A DNA stretch of 64,000 nucleotides from Escherichia sp. ESNIH1 (GCA_002918705.1 PQKR01000001.1:248001-312000); one strand, 5' to 3'; positions 37,647 to 47,497 are shown, counted from the first letter of the stretch. The notes: generated by a model not told the origin, from the sequence alone. Program-made: numbers and translations.

Positions 37647-38174
37647 TTAAAAATAGTCATTGCGCGTCAGGCCAAACAGCCAGTCGTTATGCAGTTGGTT
37701 CCGCAGCCGATAGCTTTCGTGCAGCTCCTGCTCCAGGGTGAAGCCCACTTTTTCCAGCAGGCTGCGGGAGGCGAGATTACCTGCGGTGACGGTGGCAATA
37801 AGACGGTTGATACCGCCTTCGCGGAAGGCGTAGTCGCAGACGGCCCGCAAAGATTCTGTTCCATAGCCCTGCCCCTGTGCGTCGGGGGCAAACAGAAAGC
37901 CGACCTCGGCGCAGTCAGTGTCACGATGGATATAACCTGTAACGCCCAGCTTTTTATCCGTGGTCTTTTCAGAAACGACAAGGCAGAGCCAATGGGGGCT
38001 TTGGGGAGACCAGAGTGGCAGCCTCGATGTGAAAGCGGTGTGTATCTCTTCGTCTGACGGCATATCCGCCACGTAATACATCACCTGCGGGTCCGTCTGT
38101 AGCGCGTGGAAAAAAGCCCAATCGCTCTCCTCTATCTGCGTACAGGTCAGTCTGGCGGTATCAATAGTCACCAT
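37647..38174 (-). CDS. GNAT acetyltransferase, RimJ/RimL type
   Basis: The 175-residue protein opens with TARLTCTQIEESDW as in RimJ/RimL-like enzymes. It has the acetyl-CoA loop QGQGYGTESL and the NLASRSLLEKVGF block. The substrate may be a protein N-terminus, an amino acid or an antibiotic-like compound; the sequence does not decide. The ribosome-binding site is weak. Confidence 0.85.
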   Translation of the reverse strand: MVTIDTARLTCTQIEESDWAFFHALQTDPQVMYYVADMPSDEEIHTAFTSRLPLWSPQSPHWLCLVVSEKTTDKKLGVTGYIHRDTDCAEVGFLFAPDAQGQGYGTESLRAVCDYAFREGGINRLIATVTAGNLASRSLLEKVGFTLEQELHESYRLRNQLHNDWLFGLTRNDYF

Positions 38175-38482
38175 TTATTATCTGTCTCTTTTATTTAAGT
38201 GTAGAAACTTATTAATAAAAACATATCATTAAATTATTTAATAAAAAATACCGTTGGGTGATTATATTACGAAAGTAAAATCGTTTGCTGGTGCAATCGT
38301 GCAACACAATTCCCGACCAGGGTGCATAACTATAAGGTTATTTTATTTCGCTTTAAAAATCCGCCGCCTACGATAAGTCATTTCTATTTTATAGCCCGGA
38401 TCACGGCTATTTTCAGCAAATTCAGAACTGGTATGCATCTTGCCTGTTAAACGGTGACCTTCTATTTAACAGGGAACCTGTG
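38175..38482. promoter_or_regulatory. Control region of the dipeptide-type ABC operon
   Basis: The gap holds a sigma-54 promoter (38429-38443). Upstream of it, TGGTGCAATCGTGCA (38289-38303) and GGGTGCAT (about 38320-38327) look like NtrC half-sites 100-140 bases away. The region between is AT-rich and has no gene. Confidence 0.5.
38429..38443 (+). promoter_or_regulatory. Sigma-54 (-24/-12) promoter
   Basis: TGGTATGCATCTTGC fits the sigma-54 consensus TGGYRYRN4TTGC at every defined base. The GG and GC are exactly 10 bases apart. It lies about 40 bases before the binding-protein gene. Confidence 0.75.
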
Positions 38483-40144
38483 ATGCTGAATACCGTACTT
38501 TTGCGTAAATGCCGTATCGCCGTTGCCGTTTCTGGGGCGCTGGCGCTGTTCTCCTCTTTTCAGGCCAATGCCACTACGCTGCGGATCGCCATGACCGCCG
38601 CAGATATTCCCTTAACCCTCGGACAGCCGGATCAGGGCTTTGAGGGCAACCGTTTTACCGGCATTCCGCTGTATGATGCGCTGGTAGAGTGGGATCTCTC
38701 GCAGGGCGAAAAGCCCAGCGGTATCGTCCCGGGCCTGGCCACCGAGTGGCATGTCGACCCGCAGAACCAGAGCCGCTGGATCTTTACTCTGCGTCCAGGC
38801 GTGACGTTCCATGACGGCACCGAGGTCAACGCCGACGCCATCGTCTGGAACGTCGACAAGGTGCTGAATAAGAGCGCGCCGCAGTATGCGCCAGGGCAGA
38901 TCGGCAATACCCTCTCCCGTATGCCAACCCTCGCAGGCGTCGAAAAGATCGATGACCATACCGTCGCTCTCACCACCTCCGAGCCAGATGCGCTGCTGCC
39001 TTACAACATCACTAACCTGTTCATCGTCTCGCCGACGGCGTGGCAAACACTCTATGATGCGGTGCCTGCCACCACTGGCGATACCGCCGCCCGCAGCAAG
39101 CAGGCCTGGACAGAGTTTGCCGCTCACGCCGTGGGCAGCGGTCCCTTTAAGCTGGAAAAACTGGTGCCGCGCCAGCAGCTAATCCTCAATAAAAACCCCG
39201 ACTACTGGAATAAAGATCGCATTCCGCGCGTCGACAAAGTGGTGCTGATCCCGCTTCCAGAGGCCAATGCCCGTACCGCGGCCCTGCTTTCGAAGCAGGT
39301 CGACTGGATTGAGGCCCCGGCTCCCGACGCGGTGGATCAGATCAAAGCTCAGGGCTTTAAGATCTACGCCAATACCCAACCGCATCTCTGGCCGTGGCAG
39401 TTCTCCTTTGCGGAGGGATCGCCGTGGAAAGATATCCGCGTGCGTAAAGCTGCCAACCTCTGTCTCAACCGCGCCGAGCTGAAGAGCTACCTTGGCGGCT
39501 ACATGACAGAGGCGACCGGCGTGTATGAGGCCGATAGCCCGTGGCGCGGCAAGCCCACTTTCCAGATCAAGTACGATCCTGATACCGCCCGCAAGCTGAT
39601 GACCGAGGCCGGGTTTAGCGAAAGCAAGCCGCTACACGTCACCGTTGCGACCTCCGCCTCCGGATCCGGACAGATGCAGCCTCTGCCGATGAACGAATAC
39701 ATCCAGCAGAGCCTGAAAAGCTGCTTCTTTAACGTCGATCTCAAAGTCAACGAGTGGAACACCCTGTTTACCAACTGGCGTCTCGGGGCAAAAGATCAGT
39801 CCGGCAAAGGGATCGATGCGATTAACGTCAGTGCCGCGGTCAACGATCCCTATTTTGGCATGATCCGTTTCGCCACGGCCAAAGCCTTCCCACCGCTGGC
39901 GGTGAACTGGGGCTACTTCTCCACGCCGGAAACAGAGAAGCTGGCAACGGCGGTGAAGCATGCCTTTACTCCGGCCGAGATGGATAAGGCCGCCGGGGAG
40001 CTGCACGCTGCGCTGGTGGATCAGGTGCCGTTCCTGTTTGTTGCCCATGACGTCGGACCGCGAGCGATCTCGCCTGCGGTCACCGGCGTTGTACAGCCGC
40101 AAAGCTGGTTTATCGACCTTAGTCTGGTAAGCAAAAAAGAGTAA
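38483..40144 (+). CDS. Family 5 substrate-binding protein (dipeptide/nickel type)
   Basis: The exported binding protein of about 553 residues belongs to a peptide-type ABC importer. A signal peptide ends at FQANA-TTLRIA. The family 5 blocks WIFTLRPGVTFHDGTEVNADAIVWN and HAVGSGPFKL-type motif are present. It has a long insert (SASGSGQMQPLPMNEYIQ). The ATG at 38483 has AGGGAA upstream; a GTG directly before it is also possible. It leads an operon of two permeases, two ATPases, an amidase and an M20 hydrolase, so the ligand is probably an amide- or carbamoyl-containing nitrogen source. Confidence 0.85.
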   Translation: MLNTVLLRKCRIAVAVSGALALFSSFQANATTLRIAMTAADIPLTLGQPDQGFEGNRFTGIPLYDALVEWDLSQGEKPSGIVPGLATEWHVDPQNQSRWIFTLRPGVTFHDGTEVNADAIVWNVDKVLNKSAPQYAPGQIGNTLSRMPTLAGVEKIDDHTVALTTSEPDALLPYNITNLFIVSPTAWQTLYDAVPATTGDTAARSKQAWTEFAAHAVGSGPFKLEKLVPRQQLILNKNPDYWNKDRIPRVDKVVLIPLPEANARTAALLSKQVDWIEAPAPDAVDQIKAQGFKIYANTQPHLWPWQFSFAEGSPWKDIRVRKAANLCLNRAELKSYLGGYMTEATGVYEADSPWRGKPTFQIKYDPDTARKLMTEAGFSESKPLHVTVATSASGSGQMQPLPMNEYIQQSLKSCFFNVDLKVNEWNTLFTNWRLGAKDQSGKGIDAINVSAAVNDPYFGMIRFATAKAFPPLAVNWGYFSTPETEKLATAVKHAFTPAEMDKAAGELHAALVDQVPFLFVAHDVGPRAISPAVTGVVQPQSWFIDLSLVSKKE

Positions 40145-40162
40145 TCGTAACGGGGGCAAAAG

Positions 40163-41116
40163 ATGATCAATACGCTGCTATACCGCATCCTGCTGGCCGT
40201 ACCCACCATGCTGGGGGTGGCGGTGATCTGTTTTATGCTGGTGCAGATTGCGCCGGGGGATCCGCTGGTCTCAGTCATGCCGCCGGATGCTTCAGAAGCC
40301 CTGCGCCAGACGCTGCTTCAGGCCTACGGCTTCGATAAGCCGCTGCCGCTGCAGTTCGTGCACTGGCTGTGGCGGGCGCTGCAGGGCGATCTCGGCATGT
40401 CGGTGGCTACCGGACGGCCGGTGATTGACGAGGTCATGACGGCAGTCGCTTACTCCCTGCGCCTGGCGCTGCTGGCCACCATTATCGGCTTTGTGCTGGG
40501 CAGCCTGTTCGGCTTCGTCGCCGGGTACTTTCGCAACAGCATTATCGATCGCCTGGCGTCGGTGCTGTCGGTCTTCGGCGTCAGCGTTCCCCACTACTGG
40601 CTGGGGATGCTGCTGGTCATCGCCTTCAGCGTCAAGCTTGCCCTGCTTCCCGCCACCGGCGGCGGACCAATTGGCGAGGTGGGCTGGCAGTGGGACTGGG
40701 CGCATCTGCAATTTATGCTGCTGCCGGCCATTACCCTGTCGGTGATCCCGACCGGCATCATCGCCCGTACCGTGCGTTCACAGGTGGCCGATATTCTCAG
40801 CCAGGAGTTTATCGTGGGCCTGCGCGCACGCGGGCTTAACGAGTCGCGCATCTTTCTCCACGTCATGAAAAACGCTGCGCCTACCGCACTGGCGGTGATG
40901 GGATTGCAGGTGGGCTATCTGATGGGCGGCTCGATCCTGGTGGAGACGGTCTTCTCCTGGCCCGGCACCGGCCTGCTGCTCAATACCGCCATCTTCCAGC
41001 GCGATCTACCTCTGCTGCAGGGCACCATCTGGGTGCTGGCGCTGTTCTTCGTCCTGCTCAATCTGCTGGTGGATATTCTGCAAACCACCCTCGACCCGCG
41101 CATTAAGAGGAGCTGA
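40163..41116 (+). CDS. DppB-type ABC permease
   Basis: The 317-residue inner-membrane permease has six helices and the long first periplasmic loop of the DppB/OppB group. The ATPase-contact loop is present (FIVGLRARGLNESRIFLHVM). It is placed 18 bases after the binding-protein gene and 2 bases before the second permease. Confidence 0.88.
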   Translation: MINTLLYRILLAVPTMLGVAVICFMLVQIAPGDPLVSVMPPDASEALRQTLLQAYGFDKPLPLQFVHWLWRALQGDLGMSVATGRPVIDEVMTAVAYSLRLALLATIIGFVLGSLFGFVAGYFRNSIIDRLASVLSVFGVSVPHYWLGMLLVIAFSVKLALLPATGGGPIGEVGWQWDWAHLQFMLLPAITLSVIPTGIIARTVRSQVADILSQEFIVGLRARGLNESRIFLHVMKNAAPTALAVMGLQVGYLMGGSILVETVFSWPGTGLLLNTAIFQRDLPLLQGTIWVLALFFVLLNLLVDILQTTLDPRIKRS

Positions 41117-41118
41117 TC

Positions 41119-42012
41119 ATGGTGGATACCGCAACCACGAAAGCTGTACCCGCGTCCCAGGTACTGCCAGCCCGGCAGGGCTACTGGCACGGCGTTTTTC
41201 GCCGCCTGCTGCGCGATCCCGGTGGCGTGATTGTCGGAACGATCATTCTGCTGCTGCTGGCCCTGGCGCTGTTTGGCCCCTGGCTGATCTTGAAAGATCC
41301 CTACCAGACGTCGATGTTTCTGCGTCTGAAACCGATCGGCACCGATGGCTTTCCTCTCGGCTCCGACGAGCTGGGGCGGGATATGCTCTCGCGCCTGATC
41401 CTCGGCACCCGATTATCGCTGTTTATGGGGATTGTTCCCGTGGTGTTCGCCTTTTTTATCGGCGGTGCGATCGGCATTATCGCTGGCTACGCGGGTGGCA
41501 AAACTAACACCCTCATCATGCGTACCGTGGACGTCTTCTACGCTTTTCCGTCGGTGCTGCTGGCGATAGCCCTGTCGGGGGCGATGGGCGCAGGGATCGG
41601 TAACGCCCTGCTGTCCCTCACCCTGGTCTTCGTCCCACAGGTGGCGCGTATCGCTGAGAGCGTGACCGCCCAGGTGCGACATATGGACTATGTCGATGCC
41701 GCCCGCGCCACCGGAGCCAGCGCCTTCACCATTATCCGGGTGCAGGTGCTGGGCAACGTGCTGGGACCGATCTTTGTCTTCTCCACCGGACTGATCTCGG
41801 TCTGCATGATCCTCGCCTCCGGGCTGTCGTTTCTTGGTCTGGGCGTACGCCCGCCGGAGCCGGAGTGGGGGCTGATGCTCAACACGCTGCGCACGGCAAT
41901 CTACACCCAGCCGTGGGTAGCGGCTCTTCCTGGCCTGATGATCTTTATCACCTCCATTTCGTTCAACATCCTCGCGGACCGCCTGCGTGCGGCAATGGCG
42001 ATTAAGGAGTAA
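41119..42012 (+). CDS. DppC-type ABC permease
   Basis: The 297-residue permease is of the DppC/OppC group: an N-terminal cytoplasmic tail, the LGSDELGRDMLSRLI block and the contact loop YVDAARATGASAFTIIRVQV. It forms the channel with the DppB-type protein. A gap of 3 bases leads into the first ATPase gene. Confidence 0.88.
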   Translation: MVDTATTKAVPASQVLPARQGYWHGVFRRLLRDPGGVIVGTIILLLLALALFGPWLILKDPYQTSMFLRLKPIGTDGFPLGSDELGRDMLSRLILGTRLSLFMGIVPVVFAFFIGGAIGIIAGYAGGKTNTLIMRTVDVFYAFPSVLLAIALSGAMGAGIGNALLSLTLVFVPQVARIAESVTAQVRHMDYVDAARATGASAFTIIRVQVLGNVLGPIFVFSTGLISVCMILASGLSFLGLGVRPPEPEWGLMLNTLRTAIYTQPWVAALPGLMIFITSISFNILADRLRAAMAIKE

Positions 42013-42015
42013 GCG

Positions 42016-43059
42016 ATGCAACCTTTTGTGAATATCGACGTGGGTGGACCGGCGCAGCCGCTGCTGACGGTCAACAACCTGTTGAAATACTTTCGTTCCG
42101 GCGGAGGTAAAAAGCACGACGTGGTGCAGGCGGTAGATAACGTCAGCTTTACGGTGGTCAAAGGCGAAACCCTTGGCGTGGTAGGCGAGTCGGGCTGCGG
42201 GAAATCAACCACGGCGCGGCTGCTGATGCAGCTCCTCCAGCAGGACAGCGGAGAGCTGATCTTTGATGGCCTCGCGGTAGGATCGACGCATCTACCGATG
42301 AAGGCCTATCGCCGCCAGGTGCAGATGGTATTTCAGGATAGCTATGCCTCTCTCAACCCGCGCATGACGATGGAGGAGAGCATCGCCTTCGGTCAGCGCG
42401 TGCACGGCATCAGTGCCAAAGAGGCCAGCGAGTACGCCCGCTATCTGCTCGCTCACGTCGGCCTGGAGCCGGGGCGTTTCGCCCATCGCTATCCGCACGA
42501 GCTTTCCGGCGGTCAGCGCCAGCGGGTAAATATCGCCCGCGCTCTGGCGATGAAGCCGCGGCTGGTGATCCTCGATGAGGCGGTATCGGCGCTGGATAAA
42601 TCGGTTGAGGCTCAGGTTTTGCAGCTGTTACAGGAGCTTAAGCGCACCCTGGAGCTGACCTATGTCTTTATCAGCCACGATCTGCACGTGGTGCGCTGGC
42701 TGTCGGATCGCATTCTGGTGATGTATCTCGGCGAGGTGGTCGAGATCGGCCCTGCGGAGCAGCTCTTTACCGCCTCTGCGCACCCCTACACCCGCGCCCT
42801 GCTGAGTTCGATGCCGTCGATGGATCCGCATAACCGCACCCTGACGTCACCCTTGAGCGGCGATCCGCCCAGCCCGATCGCCCCTCCGTCCGGCTGCCGG
42901 TTCCATACCCGCTGTCCACATGCCAAAGCGGTATGCGCGCAGGTGACACCCACGCTGGCGAGCGTGGGCGACGGCCATCAGAGCGCCTGCCTGATGGCAC
43001 AGCCGGGTTCGCCGTGGCACCAGGCTATCGCCGTTCGGGAGGTGAGCTATGTCGCATGA
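42016..43059 (+). CDS. DppF-type ABC ATPase
   Basis: The 347-residue ATPase has Walker A GESGCGKST, signature LSGGQRQRVNIARA, Walker B LVILDEAVSALD and the C-terminal oligopeptide-transporter tail (GCRFHTRCPHAKAVC). This tail in DppD/F and OppD/F binds an iron-sulfur cluster in some family members. The order F before D is the reverse of E. coli dpp. It overlaps the next ATPase gene by 11 bases. Confidence 0.88.
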   Translation: MQPFVNIDVGGPAQPLLTVNNLLKYFRSGGGKKHDVVQAVDNVSFTVVKGETLGVVGESGCGKSTTARLLMQLLQQDSGELIFDGLAVGSTHLPMKAYRRQVQMVFQDSYASLNPRMTMEESIAFGQRVHGISAKEASEYARYLLAHVGLEPGRFAHRYPHELSGGQRQRVNIARALAMKPRLVILDEAVSALDKSVEAQVLQLLQELKRTLELTYVFISHDLHVVRWLSDRILVMYLGEVVEIGPAEQLFTASAHPYTRALLSSMPSMDPHNRTLTSPLSGDPPSPIAPPSGCRFHTRCPHAKAVCAQVTPTLASVGDGHQSACLMAQPGSPWHQAIAVREVSYVA

Positions 43060-44059
43060 TGCTTATGTCCATATCCGCGATCTGCGGGTCGAGTTTCGCC
43101 GCGAGGGGCAGACGATCAATGCGGTTAACGGCGTCTCGTTCGACGTGCGTAAAGGTGAAGTGATGGCGCTGATCGGCGAGTCGGGATCCGGCAAAAGCGT
43201 CACCCTGCGCGCGCTGATGCGCCTGCATCCGCCTAAAAATAGCCTGCTCTCTGGCACGATGCGGGTCGGGGATGAAGAGGTGCTGACTATGAGCCCCTCC
43301 CAACTGCGGCGCTATCGCGGCGCACAGTGCGCGATGATCTTCCAGGAGCCGCTGCTGGCCTTCGATCCGGTCTATACCGTCGGGCAGCAGATCGTTGAAG
43401 GTCTGTGCCGTCATGAGGGGCTCTCCCGCCAGGCGGCACGAGAGCGAGCGCTGGAGGCGCTACGCCAGGTGCGGATCCCCAGCCCGGAGCGGCGGCTGGA
43501 TGCCTACCCCCATGAGATGTCCGGTGGCATGCGCCAGCGGGCAATGATCGCTCTCGCCCTGTCGTGCAATCCGCAGCTGCTGCTGGCGGATGAGCCGACC
43601 ACCGCGCTCGACGCCACGGTGCAGATCCAGATCCTGATCCTGCTGCGCGAACAGCAGAAGCAGCGCGATCTGTCGATCATCTTTGTGACCCACGACATTG
43701 GCGCAGCGGTGGAGATCGCCGATCGCGTAGCGGTGATGTACGCCGGACGCATCGTTGAGGAGGCGTCGATGGCAGAGATTCTGCACCATCCGCGCCACCC
43801 TTATACCCAGGTTCTGCTCGGTAGCCGCCCAAAAGAGGGGCTGAAAAAAGGCGATGCGCTGCACTGCATTCCTGGCTCTCCGCCGGATCTTGCCCGTCTG
43901 CCCGCAGGCTGCGCCTTCGCCGATCGCTGCCCACACGCCCTGCCCAGCTGTGCCCAAAGCCAGCCCGCTACCGAGCAGGTGGCCGAGCGCCATGTGGTGA
44001 GCTGCCATCGCTGGCGAGAGCTGTCAGCAAATACCGAAGGCCAGGCGGCTTACGCCTGA
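43049..44059 (+). CDS. DppD-type ABC ATPase
   Basis: The 336-residue ATPase has Walker A GESGSGKSV, signature MSGGMRQRAMIALA, Walker B LLLADEPTTALD, H-loop FVTHDIGAAV and a C-terminal cysteine tail (GCAFADRCPHALPSC). It pairs with the DppF-type protein. The amidase gene follows after 26 bases with GAGGAG before its ATG. Confidence 0.88.
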   Translation: MSHDAYVHIRDLRVEFRREGQTINAVNGVSFDVRKGEVMALIGESGSGKSVTLRALMRLHPPKNSLLSGTMRVGDEEVLTMSPSQLRRYRGAQCAMIFQEPLLAFDPVYTVGQQIVEGLCRHEGLSRQAARERALEALRQVRIPSPERRLDAYPHEMSGGMRQRAMIALALSCNPQLLLADEPTTALDATVQIQILILLREQQKQRDLSIIFVTHDIGAAVEIADRVAVMYAGRIVEEASMAEILHHPRHPYTQVLLGSRPKEGLKKGDALHCIPGSPPDLARLPAGCAFADRCPHALPSCAQSQPATEQVAERHVVSCHRWRELSANTEGQAAYA

Positions 44060-44085
44060 ACCTGTCAACACCCAGAGGAGCCAAC

Positions 44086-45270
44086 ATGCAGGATGATATT
44101 CACGCCTTTATGCCCTACCCGGCTTACCCGGTGCCACACGCCACCAGCGGACCGCTGAGCGGTATGACCTTCGCCGTTAAAGATCTGTTTGATGTTGCGG
44201 GCTACCCAACCGGGGGCGGCAACCCGCACCTGCTGGCGCTCTCCGGGATCAAGAGCCGCACCGCGCCGGTGGTGCAGCGCCTGTTGAACAGCGGTGCGCG
44301 GTTCGTGGGTAAAACCCACACCAGCGAGCTGGCCTACTCCATGAGCGGTCACAACGTCCACTACGGCTGGCCGCGCAACGGGGCCGCGCCGGACCATATC
44401 CCCGGCGGATCGTCGTCAGGCTCAGCATCAGCGGTCTCTAACGGTATGTGCGACTTCGCCCTCGGCACCGATACCGGTGGCTCGGTGCGCACCCCGGCAA
44501 GCTACTGCGGCCTGTTCGGCCTGCGCCCAACCCACGGACGCCTCTCCCTTGACGGGTGCCAGCCGCTCTGCGCCACGATGGATACCTGCGGTTTCTTTGC
44601 CCGCACCCCGGCGGTCTTCAAGGCCGTGGCGGAGTGCCTGCTGGGCAGCGACAGCCTGGCGATACCCTATGTGAAACTGGCCTGCCATGAGGGATTGTTT
44701 TCTCGCCTGCCGCCGCTCAGCCAGCAGGCGCTGCTTCCCGTGCGCCAGCGGCTGGCCCGCCATTTTGGCGACGTCACAAATTTGAATGCACCCCTGCCGG
44801 AGATTGAGGAGATCTATCTCGCCTTCCGTCAGATCCAGGGCTACGAGGCATGGCAGTCGCAGGGAGAGACCATCGAGCGCTACGGCCTGCAATTAGGGCC
44901 GGACGTGCGGGAGCGTTTCTTCTGGGGGAAAGCGGTGACCACGGCGCAGTTTGAAGCCGCCTGCCAGCTGCGGGAGCGCTTTACCGCCTGGTGGGATGAA
45001 CAGCTTGGCGATGCGGTACTGGTTCTGCCCACCGTGCCGGACGGTGCGCCGCTGCTCACCGCCCAGGCGGATGAGATTGAGGCGGTACGTCGGCTCTCGC
45101 ACGATATTTTACTGATTTCGGTCATGACCCGGCGTCCGCAGGTCACGCTGCCGGTCACGCAGGTTGGCGGTCTGCCGCTGGGTATTTCTCTTCTCGGGCC
45201 ACGCGGCAGCGATCGTCTGCTGGTCGATCTGGCCGCTTCATTTATGCAAGGAGACAACCATGAGCAGTGA
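44086..45270 (+). CDS. Amidase signature family amidase
   Basis: This amidohydrolase of 394 residues has the full Ser-cisSer-Lys catalytic set: K32 in FAVKDLF, the cis-Ser in GGSSSGSAS and the nucleophile in TDTGGSVR. It is on the short side for the family. The substrate is unknown. Being co-expressed with an importer and an amidohydrolase behind a sigma-54 promoter suggests release of ammonia from an imported amide. It overlaps the next gene by 11 bases. Confidence 0.85.
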   Translation: MQDDIHAFMPYPAYPVPHATSGPLSGMTFAVKDLFDVAGYPTGGGNPHLLALSGIKSRTAPVVQRLLNSGARFVGKTHTSELAYSMSGHNVHYGWPRNGAAPDHIPGGSSSGSASAVSNGMCDFALGTDTGGSVRTPASYCGLFGLRPTHGRLSLDGCQPLCATMDTCGFFARTPAVFKAVAECLLGSDSLAIPYVKLACHEGLFSRLPPLSQQALLPVRQRLARHFGDVTNLNAPLPEIEEIYLAFRQIQGYEAWQSQGETIERYGLQLGPDVRERFFWGKAVTTAQFEAACQLRERFTAWWDEQLGDAVLVLPTVPDGAPLLTAQADEIEAVRRLSHDILLISVMTRRPQVTLPVTQVGGLPLGISLLGPRGSDRLLVDLAASFMQGDNHEQ

Positions 45271-46528
45271 TGTCCTGTTTACTCCGGTGGCAGATACAGC
45301 GGCCTGCCGCATTAACGGCGATCGGCTATGGGATTCATTAATGAGCCTGGCGGAGATTGGCGCCACGCCCAAGGGCGGCTGCCGTCGACTGACCTTAACC
45401 GATCTCGATCGCCAGGGACGGGATCTCGTTATCAGCTGGGCGCGCGACGCCGGTTTGAGCGTCACCGTGGATATGATTGGCAACGTCTTTATGCGCCGGG
45501 AGGGCCGTAATCCGATGCTGCCTCCGGTGGTTGCCGGAAGTCACATCGACACCCAGCCCACCGGCGGCAAGTTTGATGGTAACTACGGCGTGCTGGCCGC
45601 GCTGGAGGTGGTGCGCACCCTCAACGATCTGGAGATAATCACGGAGGCGCCGATTGAGGTAGTGTTCTGGACCAATGAGGAGGGATCGCGCTTCGTACCG
45701 GTGATGATGGGATCCGGCGTCTTTGCCGGCGTCTTCCCGCTGGAGGAGATCTACGCCGTACAGGATGCCGAGGGTAAAACCGTAGGTGATGAGCTGGCAC
45801 GCATCGGCTATATCGGCAGCCAGACGCCGGGGGATCATCCGGTTGGGGCCTACTTTGAGGCGCATATTGAGCAGGGTCCGATCCTGGAAGCGGAAGAGAA
45901 GGTGATTGGCGTGGTGCAGGGCGTGCTCGGCATTCGCTGGTACGACTGCGTGGTCACCGGTCAGGAGTCCCACGCCGGACCAACGCCGATGAATCTGCGT
46001 CAGGATGCCTTGCAGGTCGCTACCCGCATTATGCAGGAGGTGGTCGCTATTGCCGGGCGCAGCGAGGAGGGACGCGGCACCGTCGGGATGGTGCAGGTCT
46101 ACCCCAACAGCCGCAACGTGGTGCCGGGAGAAGTGACCTTTTCCGTTGATATGCGTAATCTCAGCGACGCGGCGGTAGACGAGATGGATCGCCAGCTGCG
46201 CGACTTTATCGCCCAGGTTCAGCAGGAGAGCGGGATGGCAATCGCGTTGAAAGAGGTGAGCCACTATCCGGCCGCCCCGTTCCACCCTGCCTGCCAGGCC
46301 GCCATCGCCGAGGCGGCAGAGCGGCTGGGCTATCCCGCCCGCGAGATCGTCTCTGGCGCCGGACACGATGCGGTCTATATGAGCTACCTTGCCCCTACCG
46401 GGATGATCTTCATTCCCTGTAGGGACGGGATCAGCCATAACGAGATTGAGTACGCCTCACCGGAGCACGTCACCGCGGGAGCGAACGTGCTGCTGCAGGT
46501 TATGCTGCAGTACGCCCGGGCGGTGTGA
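45260..46528 (+). CDS. M20-family amidohydrolase (carbamoylase / allantoate hydrolase type)
   Basis: The 422-residue two-metal hydrolase is of the AllC / N-carbamoyl-L-amino-acid hydrolase group. Metal ligands are visible in GSHIDTQPTGGKFDG, WTNEEGSRF, HIEQGP and SHNEIEY near the end. GQESHAGPTPM is the dimer-lid signature. The ATG at 45260 with AAGGAG is chosen; the frame from 45164 overlaps the amidase too far. It probably removes a carbamoyl group from an N-carbamoyl compound taken up by the operon's transporter. Confidence 0.88.
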   Translation: MSSDVLFTPVADTAACRINGDRLWDSLMSLAEIGATPKGGCRRLTLTDLDRQGRDLVISWARDAGLSVTVDMIGNVFMRREGRNPMLPPVVAGSHIDTQPTGGKFDGNYGVLAALEVVRTLNDLEIITEAPIEVVFWTNEEGSRFVPVMMGSGVFAGVFPLEEIYAVQDAEGKTVGDELARIGYIGSQTPGDHPVGAYFEAHIEQGPILEAEEKVIGVVQGVLGIRWYDCVVTGQESHAGPTPMNLRQDALQVATRIMQEVVAIAGRSEEGRGTVGMVQVYPNSRNVVPGEVTFSVDMRNLSDAAVDEMDRQLRDFIAQVQQESGMAIALKEVSHYPAAPFHPACQAAIAEAAERLGYPAREIVSGAGHDAVYMSYLAPTGMIFIPCRDGISHNEIEYASPEHVTAGANVLLQVMLQYARAV

Positions 46529-46537
46529 TCGTAAAAT

Positions 46538-46572
46538 GGCCGGACTAGCGGGCAAACTTCCGCGATCCGGCC
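46538..46572 (-). terminator. Possible terminator between the hydrolase and EamA genes
   Basis: The inverted repeat GGCCGGA / TCCGGCC, read on the minus strand, is followed by ATTTTA. It overlaps the end of the EamA gene. Confidence 0.4.
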
Positions 46573-47465
46573 ACGCACAAAATCACACCCAGCGTGCTGA
46601 CCAGCATCAGCGGATCGACGGTTTCGTGCAGCAGCGCGGCGGATAAGCCAAGCCCAAAAAACGGCTGTAGCAGTTGCAGCTGTCCTACAGTCGCAATGCC
46701 GCCCATTGCCAGCCCCTTGTACCAGAAGATAAACCCAATAAGCATACTAAACAGCGACACGTAGCCCAGCGCAATCCAGGCTGAGAGAGAGAACGCGCTA
46801 AACGAATGTGGCCGCGTGATAAACGAAGCGATCAGCATAAAGGGCAGCGCAACGATCAGCGCCCAGCTGATGACCTGCCAGCCCCCTAGCTCCCGCGTCA
46901 GTTTTGCCCCTTCGGCATAGCCCAGTCCGCAGATAATAATCGCCGCTAACATCAGGAGATCTCCCGTCAACGAAGCAGAGGCATGTTGCAACAGGGCAAA
47001 GCCGACCACCAGCAGGCTGCCCAGCACCGAGAAGATCCAGAACGCAGGACGCGGACGCTCGCCGCCGCGCAGCACGCCGAAAATCGCCGTAGTCAGCGGC
47101 AGCAGGCCCAGAAAGACAATGGAGTGCGCGGAGGTAACGTGCTGCAACGCCAGCGCCGTCAGCAGCGGAAAGCCAACCACCACGCCCAGCGCAACGATAA
47201 CCAGCGGCACAAGCTGCGACCGATATGGGCGCTTTTCACGAAAGGTAGCGATCAGCCCGGCAGCCAGAAGACCGGCAATCGAAGCACGCAGGAACGTCAG
47301 AAAAAAGGGATCCATAGCGAGGACGGCAACCCGGGTAGCGGGCAGCGAGCCGCTGAAGATAATCACCCCAAGCAGACCGCTGATCCACCCGGAGAGCGAT
47401 CCCGGTCCCGCCTTATGCACAACTGTATTAACCACCGTTAACCACCCTCTGTCAGCTTGAGTCAT
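46545..47465 (-). CDS. EamA/DMT-family exporter
   Basis: This inner-membrane protein of about 306 residues has ten helices in two EamA repeats (first about 20-150, second about 165-300). Such proteins export amino acids or metabolites such as cysteine or threonine. The start at 47465 (MTQADRG) is chosen over 47501, which would run into the regulator's promoter. It is divergent from a MocR-type regulator, which often controls its neighbouring transporter. Confidence 0.85.
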   Translation of the reverse strand: MTQADRGWLTVVNTVVHKAGPGSLSGWISGLLGVIIFSGSLPATRVAVLAMDPFFLTFLRASIAGLLAAGLIATFREKRPYRSQLVPLVIVALGVVVGFPLLTALALQHVTSAHSIVFLGLLPLTTAIFGVLRGGERPRPAFWIFSVLGSLLVVGFALLQHASASLTGDLLMLAAIIICGLGYAEGAKLTRELGGWQVISWALIVALPFMLIASFITRPHSFSAFSLSAWIALGYVSLFSMLIGFIFWYKGLAMGGIATVGQLQLLQPFFGLGLSAALLHETVDPLMLVSTLGVILCVAGSRKFAR

Positions 47466-47497
47466 GAATAGCGGGATGGTAGTGTGCTTAATCCAGT

